Below, in pieces: positions 11,779 through 17,565 of a stretch of DNA of 17,565 bases. Source of the stretch: an uncultured Mycoplasmatota bacterium (GTDB taxonomy: Bacteria > Bacillota_I > Bacilli_A > RF39 > UBA660); NCBI GenBank assembly GCA_947645535.1, contig CANSDD010000023.1, positions 1 through 17,565 on the forward strand. Reading direction: 5' to 3'. A program made the position numbers and the translations under genes. The notes under the pieces were generated by a model. It was not told where the DNA came from. It was given only the letters and a program-made list of their open reading frames with translations, and searched no databases. Within the stretch, counting starts at the first letter, position 1, and each line of letters begins with the position of its first letter.

Positions 11779-14284
11779 ATTTATCTAATATAGCATCCAT
11801 TGGTTTAATCTTTGTAATCTTTTTAATAGAACATATTGTAATAAAAATTGCGATAAAGAGTGTGAATAATAATAAAATAATTGGTAAATATGGACTCATG
11901 ACAATACTATTTAATGAATAAAATAAGCTTGCAAATATCCATCGATTTAATAATTTACATACTACTATCCAGCCTCCAAAAGAAAGAATCCATGCCAAAA
12001 AAGCAACAATAATAGATTCATAACCAAATATTTTAATGATATCATTCTTACTAGCTCCCATTGCTCTTAATATTCCAATTTCCTTTTTAGAATAAGAAAT
12101 AGAAATACCAATAAAATTAGAAAATAATAAGAATGTAAATAAAGTAAATATAATTCCAATAATGATAAAATAAATCATTAAATACTGATAAGTAGAAATT
12201 ACCCAGCTTAGATTATCACTATGTAAGGTTGTAAACCAATAATAAGTCCCACTTTCTAGATTTTCTTCTTCTCCAAATTTAAACTTTGAAAATATTTTTC
12301 TTATTTTATTAAAATCTTCTTCATAGATAATAACACTATATATACTTTTGGTAACAGGCTCATATTCTTCTACATATTGATTACTAATATAATTCATATC
12401 TTCTAAAGATATCCCTACAATTTGTTGCTCAATATTTTGATAAGTATCATCATAGAGAAACATATGGAAATTCAAATACAATATTTTATTTTGAATGATA
12501 TCATTCATATATATTTCAAGATAATTCTCTAATAATTCATTATAAATCCCATCATTATGTTCCAATAAATAATTTGTAAATTTATTATCAAAATCTTTAT
12601 CTAATTTTTTAATTGCGTCTAAAGATAATATTATCTCACTTTTTTCTAATGAAGAAATTGTTTGTTTTCCATCTTTTGTAATCACAGAAATATCTTTCGT
12701 CAAACTCTCAATTCCATCTGAATAACTTGATATCGAATTACTAATATTTCCATTTCTATCTAATATAGATACACTATCTAATATTTTTCTTTTATTTTCT
12801 CTTAAAATTGCACTTTCAGTAAATCCTTTCACATAAATAGTATTAACTCTAGTATATGTTTCATGAAAATAAGACTCTAATTCTTGTGATTCAAAATATC
12901 CATCTTCCTTAGCTTTTAAAAATAAACTATCATCTTCATCTAAAATACCTGTGATAATGACTTTATTTTCTCCTAATTTGATTTCTTTTTTAGAGGTTAC
13001 AATCTCTTCATAACTATTTGGAATATATAAATTATTATCTACTAGTACAATTCCGTATTCCATCATATAATCTGCAAAGTATTTTGGAACAACAATTTCA
13101 TTATTTTCTTTTGGAATATTCCCAATTATTGCGCCAAGTACTCTATCATCTACTATTTCTACGAAATTATCAAATGATGGAGCAATACTATAAAAGGAAG
13201 AGGGATTTTTTGCTTCTCCAAACTCAAAATATAAAAGATTACCATTATCATATAATGAATAAACAGGATTTAATTCACCCTTAGTAATATCTTTGATTTC
13301 TTTTAGATATTCTTCTGTTAGACTTAAACCTCTTCTATATCCACTTCCATCTTCATTTAACTTTTTTTCTACCTTTTGAATTTCATATACATGATTGTTA
13401 TTATCTCTCATATTATTTGCTACAAACCTTGCCTTATCAAACAAAACTGAATTCACAGCAAGCCCCATAAACACAAGCGCAATAGAAGTTAAAATAACAG
13501 TCATAATAAGCTTTATTGGTTTTCTTTTAAAACTTCTAAAAGTCATTTTAAGAGCATGGGAAATTGGTAATGTAGAATTTTTTAATTTCAGACTATTTTC
13601 TGTTTGGGAATCTATCATACCACTATCCTCTATGATACTTCCATCTTCTATTTTTATAATTCTATCTGCATATTTATGTGCCGCATCTATGTCATGAGAA
13701 ACAACAATCACTAATTTTTTAGCGCTAATTCGTTTTAATATATCAAAAATTTGCATTCCTGTTTCACTATCTAAATTTCCTGTTGGTTCATCTGCTAAAA
13801 TAAGTTCTGGCTTTTTAACAAGCGCTCTTGCAATGGCTACTCTTCCCTTTTGTCCTCCTGATAACTCCCCTATTTTTCTCATCTTTAAATTTGCAATCTC
13901 CAATTGTTCTAATAAAGCATTTACTTTTTCTTCGTTTACTTCTTCTCCCTGTAATTTTAAAGCTAGACTAATATTTTCATACACATTATAATCTTCTAAT
14001 ACATTATAATCTTGAAAGATAAAACCTATATAAGAATTCCGATAAGCATCAAATTCTTTTTCCTTAAAGTTGCTAACATCTCTTTGGTCAATTATCATGT
14101 TTCCACTTGTAAGTCCATCTAATCCACCTAATATATTAAGTAAAGTTGACTTTCCACTTCCGCTTGTTCCTACAATAAATACCATTCCTCTATTTCCAAT
14201 GGTAAGATTGATATCATTAAGGGCAGTTGTAGATGTTCCTTTTTTACTATGATATATTTTTTTTACATGTTTTAATTCTATCAT
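11777..14284 (-). CDS. ABC transporter ATPase-permease fusion, MacB/FtsX type (second of a pair)
   Basis: 835 residues. The N-terminal ATPase is complete: Walker A GTSGSGKST (39-47), Q-loop Gln91, signature LSGGQKGRVAIARAL (141-155), Walker B LILADEP with D165-E166, switch His197. One membrane segment follows (258-282), then a large extracytoplasmic domain of about 400 residues (285-695), then three C-terminal segments (about 699-729, 756-779, 799-820). The SYSKKEIGILRAMGAS block (730-745) is the FtsX-type coupling region. This is the type VII (MacB) topology, which usually drives mechanical work on or export of substrates outside the membrane rather than ordinary transport. AGGAG lies 7 nt before the ATG and overlaps the stop of the upstream paralogue, so translation is coupled. 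Substrate unknown; no adjacent two-component system is visible. Confidence 0.9.
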   Translation of the reverse strand: MIELKHVKKIYHSKKGTSTTALNDINLTIGNRGMVFIVGTSGSGKSTLLNILGGLDGLTSGNMIIDQRDVSNFKEKEFDAYRNSYIGFIFQDYNVLEDYNVYENISLALKLQGEEVNEEKVNALLEQLEIANLKMRKIGELSGGQKGRVAIARALVKKPELILADEPTGNLDSETGMQIFDILKRISAKKLVIVVSHDIDAAHKYADRIIKIEDGSIIEDSGMIDSQTENSLKLKNSTLPISHALKMTFRSFKRKPIKLIMTVILTSIALVFMGLAVNSVLFDKARFVANNMRDNNNHVYEIQKVEKKLNEDGSGYRRGLSLTEEYLKEIKDITKGELNPVYSLYDNGNLLYFEFGEAKNPSSFYSIAPSFDNFVEIVDDRVLGAIIGNIPKENNEIVVPKYFADYMMEYGIVLVDNNLYIPNSYEEIVTSKKEIKLGENKVIITGILDEDDSLFLKAKEDGYFESQELESYFHETYTRVNTIYVKGFTESAILRENKRKILDSVSILDRNGNISNSISSYSDGIESLTKDISVITKDGKQTISSLEKSEIILSLDAIKKLDKDFDNKFTNYLLEHNDGIYNELLENYLEIYMNDIIQNKILYLNFHMFLYDDTYQNIEQQIVGISLEDMNYISNQYVEEYEPVTKSIYSVIIYEEDFNKIRKIFSKFKFGEEENLESGTYYWFTTLHSDNLSWVISTYQYLMIYFIIIGIIFTLFTFLLFSNFIGISISYSKKEIGILRAMGASKNDIIKIFGYESIIVAFLAWILSFGGWIVVCKLLNRWIFASLFYSLNSIVMSPYLPIILLLFTLFIAIFITICSIKKITKIKPMDAILDK

Positions 14285-14294
14285 ATTTATACTC

Positions 14295-16772
14295 CTATCT
14301 ATTTAATATAATATCAATTGGTTTTATTTTAGTAATCCTTGTAATAGGTGCTGTTGTTACAAATAAAGCAATAAAGATAGTAAGGGCAAGTGTAATAATT
14401 GGTATCAAAGGATGCATAATAATTCCTCTCATAATAAAATAGCTATTTCCAAACAAGGATTGATTTAAGAAATGGCAAATAATGAAAAAACCTACCATAG
14501 ATATAATCCAAGAAATCAATCCAATGAACAATGATTCATAGACAAATATTTTAATAATATCCACATTTCTTGCACCAAGACTTCTTAAAATACCAATTTC
14601 TTTTTTAGAATATGAAATAGAAAGTGTGATAAAGTTAGAAAATAATAAAAATGTAAATAATATAAATATCATACTTACAATCAATATATATAAGAGAAGA
14701 GTATCATAGAGACCTATAACAGTAGTCATATATTCTAAATTATTAACAGAATAATTGTAATAATTTCCATATTCTTTATCTCCCAAATGAGTACGTAACA
14801 CTAATTGTTTAAAGGTATTCATTAAATGTTCTATGTTATTATCATATACTTTGACATAAGTAACTTTCTTAATAATCGGTTCATATTCTTCTACATACTC
14901 ATTACTAATATAATTATTTTCGTTAAGTGATACACCAATTAATTGAAGAGGGATTCTCTTTCCATCTAAATCATCTTCTGATAAAGAATTTAAGTAAACA
15001 GATACATTATCTATATTTTCTTTGATATAAATGGATGTAAATTCTTCTAATAATTCAGAATAAATTCCATTTCCATGCTCTTTTAAATAAGTATTAAATT
15101 TTGTATCAAAGTTTCCTTCTAATTCTTTTAAGGAATTTAAAGATAAAATAACTTCATTTTTATCAAGTGAAAATACATTTGTTTCTTCTTCTTTTGTAAT
15201 TATTCTAGTATCTTCTTCAATAACTTTAATCTCATTTGTTGCGCTTGTTCCTCTATCACTTTTTAATTCTATTTTTGATAAAATAGATGTCTTATCTCCT
15301 CTTAAAATAGCGTTATCTGTAAAACCTTTCACATAAGTAATATTTCCTTTTGATTGATAATTTGAATGAAAATAATTTTCTAATTTTTCAGATGAAAATT
15401 TTTCTGTTTCTTTGGCTTTTAGGTATAACCTATCATCCTCATCTATAATTCCTGTTATAATGACACTATTTTCTCCTAATTTAATTTCCTTTTTAGAAGT
15501 TACTATTTCATTATAGTTTTTAGGGATATATAGACTGATATCGGCTAGCACAATTCCATATTTGATGATATAATCTGCTAAGTATTTATGGATTACAATT
15601 TCATTAGAATTTTGTGGGACTGTTCCAATGATATTTTCTAAGATTCTATCATCTTCTATTTCAATAAAATGTAGTTCAGATGGCTCTATATAATAAGCTG
15701 ATGAATTATCATTTTTACCAAATTTAAAATTTAATATAGCTCCATTATCATATAATATATATCCTACGTTTAAATTTGAATTTGTAATTTGTTTTAATTC
15801 TTGAATGTTCTTATCTGTTAATTCAAAATCTTCTTCTAACCCAAATCTTCCAAAGGAAGAATAGTGAATATCATATACATAGTCTTTATTATCCTTCATT
15901 ACATTTGTGACAAATCTTTCTGTTTGAAATAGTGCACAGTTGACTGTTATGCCCATAAAGATAAGTGACATAGCGGTTAAAATAACTGTCATAAATAATC
16001 TAAATGGTTTCATCTTAAATCTTGTAAAAGCCATTTTAAAAGCATATGGAAATGGTAATTTAGATTTTTTTAATTCTAATGTAGAATTTTCTATATTGAT
16101 TGATTTTCCAGTATCAGATACTATATTTCCATCTTTTAGTTCAATAATTCTATCTGCATATTCTCTTGCTGCTTCCATATTATGGGAAATAATAATCACC
16201 AATCTGTCCTTACTGATATTTTTTAAAATTTCAAAAATCTGCTTTCCTGTTTTTTGATCTAAATTACCTGTTGGTTCATCCGCTAAAATAAGTTCTGGAT
16301 TTTTAACAAGCGCCCGTGCAATTGCGACTCTTCCCTTTTGTCCGCCTGATAATTCATTTATTCTTCTAAATTTTAACTCTTCAATTCCTAGTATTTCTAA
16401 TAATTTTTGAATATTTTCTTTTGATGTTTTTTCATTTTGTAATTTAAGGGCAAGTTCTATATTCTGATAAACATTATATTCTTCTAATACATTAAATTCT
16501 TGAAAAATAAATCCTACGTGAGAATTACGATAGGAATCATATTCTTTCTCTGTAAATGTACTAATTTTCTTTCCATTTATAACAATATCTCCATTTGTAG
16601 GATTATCTAATCCACCTAGTAAATTTAATAAAGTACTTTTTCCACTTCCACTTTTCCCAACAATAAATACCATACCTGTATTTCCTATATTTAAATCAAT
16701 ATTATATAAGGCTTTGGTAGATGTTCCTTTTTTACTATGATATATTTTTGTAATATTTCTTAATTCTATCAT
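14295..16772 (-). CDS. ABC transporter ATPase-permease fusion, MacB/FtsX type (first of a pair)
   Basis: 825 residues, a full-length paralogue of the next gene. ATPase motifs fall at the same positions: GKSGSGKST (39-47), Gln91, LSGGQ (141-145), ADEPTGNLD (164-172), His197. One membrane segment at about 258-280, a large extracytoplasmic region, and three C-terminal segments with SYSKKEIGILRSLGAR between the first two. ATPase and permease halves are very alike in the pair; the outer domain shares blocks such as IVTSKKEIKLGEN but differs in most stretches. The start is the ATG with GAGGAG 8 nt upstream; an in-frame GTG three codons earlier sits next to the SD and is unlikely. Both ATPases look active. 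The pair could form a heterodimer or two homodimers with different ligands. Confidence 0.9.
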   Translation of the reverse strand: MIELRNITKIYHSKKGTSTKALYNIDLNIGNTGMVFIVGKSGSGKSTLLNLLGGLDNPTNGDIVINGKKISTFTEKEYDSYRNSHVGFIFQEFNVLEEYNVYQNIELALKLQNEKTSKENIQKLLEILGIEELKFRRINELSGGQKGRVAIARALVKNPELILADEPTGNLDQKTGKQIFEILKNISKDRLVIIISHNMEAAREYADRIIELKDGNIVSDTGKSINIENSTLELKKSKLPFPYAFKMAFTRFKMKPFRLFMTVILTAMSLIFMGITVNCALFQTERFVTNVMKDNKDYVYDIHYSSFGRFGLEEDFELTDKNIQELKQITNSNLNVGYILYDNGAILNFKFGKNDNSSAYYIEPSELHFIEIEDDRILENIIGTVPQNSNEIVIHKYLADYIIKYGIVLADISLYIPKNYNEIVTSKKEIKLGENSVIITGIIDEDDRLYLKAKETEKFSSEKLENYFHSNYQSKGNITYVKGFTDNAILRGDKTSILSKIELKSDRGTSATNEIKVIEEDTRIITKEEETNVFSLDKNEVILSLNSLKELEGNFDTKFNTYLKEHGNGIYSELLEEFTSIYIKENIDNVSVYLNSLSEDDLDGKRIPLQLIGVSLNENNYISNEYVEEYEPIIKKVTYVKVYDNNIEHLMNTFKQLVLRTHLGDKEYGNYYNYSVNNLEYMTTVIGLYDTLLLYILIVSMIFILFTFLLFSNFITLSISYSKKEIGILRSLGARNVDIIKIFVYESLFIGLISWIISMVGFFIICHFLNQSLFGNSYFIMRGIIMHPLIPIITLALTIFIALFVTTAPITRITKIKPIDIILNR

Positions 16773-16796
16773 TATGAGCACTCCTCTATTGTCTTA

Positions 16797-16805
16797 ATTA
16801 TACCA
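16797..16805 (-). promoter_or_regulatory. Extended -10 promoter of the ABC operon
   Basis: Minus strand reads ATGGTATAATT: TG-G-TATAAT with the hexamer at 16797-16802, 24 bp before the ATG. No clear -35. Confidence 0.55.
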
Positions 16806-16852
16806 TAAGAGTTATAAAATAAACTATACTAGAGGTAGAATTAAATAAAATC

Positions 16853-16879
16853 AAAAAAAAGTTAGTATTCTACACTAAC
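16853..16879 (-). terminator. Intrinsic terminator built from the last codons of the YiiX-like gene
   Basis: GTTAGT (16861-16866 on plus) pairs with ACTAAC (16874-16879), 7-nt loop, then eight T on the minus strand from 16853-16860. The stem contains the TAA stop and the codons for the final residues. Confidence 0.75.
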
Positions 16880-17434
16880 CATTTGTTTTCTATCTTCTCT
16901 TATAAAAGCATAATCTCTAAGTATTCCTTTATATTCTACATTCATTTTATCTAATTGATAAAAATCCATTGGCTTTACTATTTCAGGCAACTCTAAATTT
17001 AGTCTAGCCTGTTCTACTACATATTTTACAAATTCGGCACAATAATAGTAATTTTCTTTTTTATATTTTGCACCTAATCCTACTGCGAATAATCCGATAA
17101 TATTAAAATGATATATTTTTGATTTTGATTTAAAGTTTTCTACAATCTGTTTAATTTCTTCATACTGAGTATCAGATACAGTAATTGATAAAATTTCTGT
17201 TGTCGTTTTCTTAAAACGATTAAATGTTCCACTCAATAATTTTTCATGTACAAATCCAGCATAAAGTGGATTATAAGGATTTAATCTTCCAAAACTATAC
17301 ATTTCTTCTAAATCCTTATCAAGTGCGATTGATACATGACTATATTCATCTCCTGTATAAGCACGAATAATTCTTGATAATATCGTTCCACTATAAGTAA
17401 GTACAATATAAATTTTCTTTTTATTTTCTGCCAT
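16862..17434 (-). CDS. YiiX/YebB-like permuted NlpC/P60 hydrolase
   Basis: 190 residues resembling permuted papain-fold proteins of the YiiX/YebB group. In these the catalytic His precedes the Cys. Seen: YSHVSIALD at 31-39 with His33, and YYYCAEFVKYVVEQA at 129-143 with Cys132 at the N-terminus of a helix. The opening YIVLTYSGTILSRIIRAYTG (9-28) matches the typical first strand and helix. No signal peptide, so it probably acts inside the cell, as amidase, acyltransferase or lipid hydrolase; the substrate is not known. SD is weak (GGTGA about 6 nt before the ATG). It is monocistronic, with its own terminator. A small N-terminal charged stretch precedes the domain, and no membrane segment is obvious. 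Confidence 0.8.
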   Translation of the reverse strand: MAENKKKIYIVLTYSGTILSRIIRAYTGDEYSHVSIALDKDLEEMYSFGRLNPYNPLYAGFVHEKLLSGTFNRFKKTTTEILSITVSDTQYEEIKQIVENFKSKSKIYHFNIIGLFAVGLGAKYKKENYYYCAEFVKYVVEQARLNLELPEIVKPMDFYQLDKMNVEYKGILRDYAFIREDRKQMVSVEY

Positions 17435-17471
17435 ACAAATTCACCACTACTCTACATCTATATCCATATAT

Positions 17472-17480
17472 AGTATAACA
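17472..17480 (-). promoter_or_regulatory. Extended -10 promoter of the YiiX-like gene
   Basis: Minus strand reads GTGTTATACTA: TG-T-TATACT with the hexamer at 17472-17477. A second option is TTGACA (17509-17514) with TTTACT (17487-17492) at 16-bp spacing. A plus-strand TTGACA at 17540-17545 faces out of the window, suggesting a divergent gene beyond the edge. Confidence 0.45.
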
Positions 17481-17565
17481 CGTTTTAGTAAAAAAATAAA
17501 AAAATTATGTCAATCGCTTAAAAACTTTCAAAAAATGTATTGACAATTATGAAAGACTAGGAATC

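Overview
The window is very AT-rich and almost gene-dense. Every protein gene reads on the minus strand, and most starts have strong Shine-Dalgarno (SD) sites of the AGGAGG type. Gene families (DUF1848, Mbeg1-like hydrolase, CmpB-like membrane protein, SbcCD, MacB-type ABC proteins) and sigma-A-like promoters point to a low-GC Bacillota chromosome, probably an uncultivated gut-type lineage; the genus cannot be read from this. Trp is encoded by TGG, and three ORFs end at TGA (two at ordinary gene junctions), so the standard bacterial code applies.

Layout, in the direction of minus-strand transcription (high to low coordinates). (1) 17434-16862: a permuted NlpC/P60 (YiiX-like) hydrolase, with a terminator formed inside its last codons. 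(2) 16772-11777: two tandem full-length paralogous ABC ATPase-permease proteins (MacB/FtsX architecture) in one operon. (3) 11686-10802: a DUF1848 protein with a C-terminal CX3CX2C cluster. (4) 10801-9901: about 0.9 kb without a protein gene. It holds palindromes, a possible decayed coding fragment, a possible plus-strand promoter followed by a run of small hairpins, and the best non-coding candidate in the window: a plus-strand small RNA of about 108 nt with its own promoter, a 5' GAAA-capped hairpin, a middle hairpin and an intrinsic terminator. (5) 9900-4138: a tight five-gene operon of membrane-anchored DNA/RNA nuclease, SbcD, SbcC, thioredoxin-like protein lacking one active-site Cys, and N-formylglutamate amidohydrolase-like protein. 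(6) 4043-3353: two small hypothetical genes, each with its own promoter. (7) 3178-1459: CmpB-like membrane protein overlapping an Mbeg1-like (DUF2974) hydrolase. (8) 1388-20: GNAT acetyltransferase, an unrecognised 184-aa protein, and a AAA ATPase that stops after its Walker A region.

The transcription units are compact. Terminators often begin in the stop codon, and the promoter of the next gene often sits in or against the preceding terminator hairpin. The clearest functional theme is DNA processing (nuclease plus SbcCD). The candidate small RNA and its mutually exclusive hairpins are the main undescribed element.
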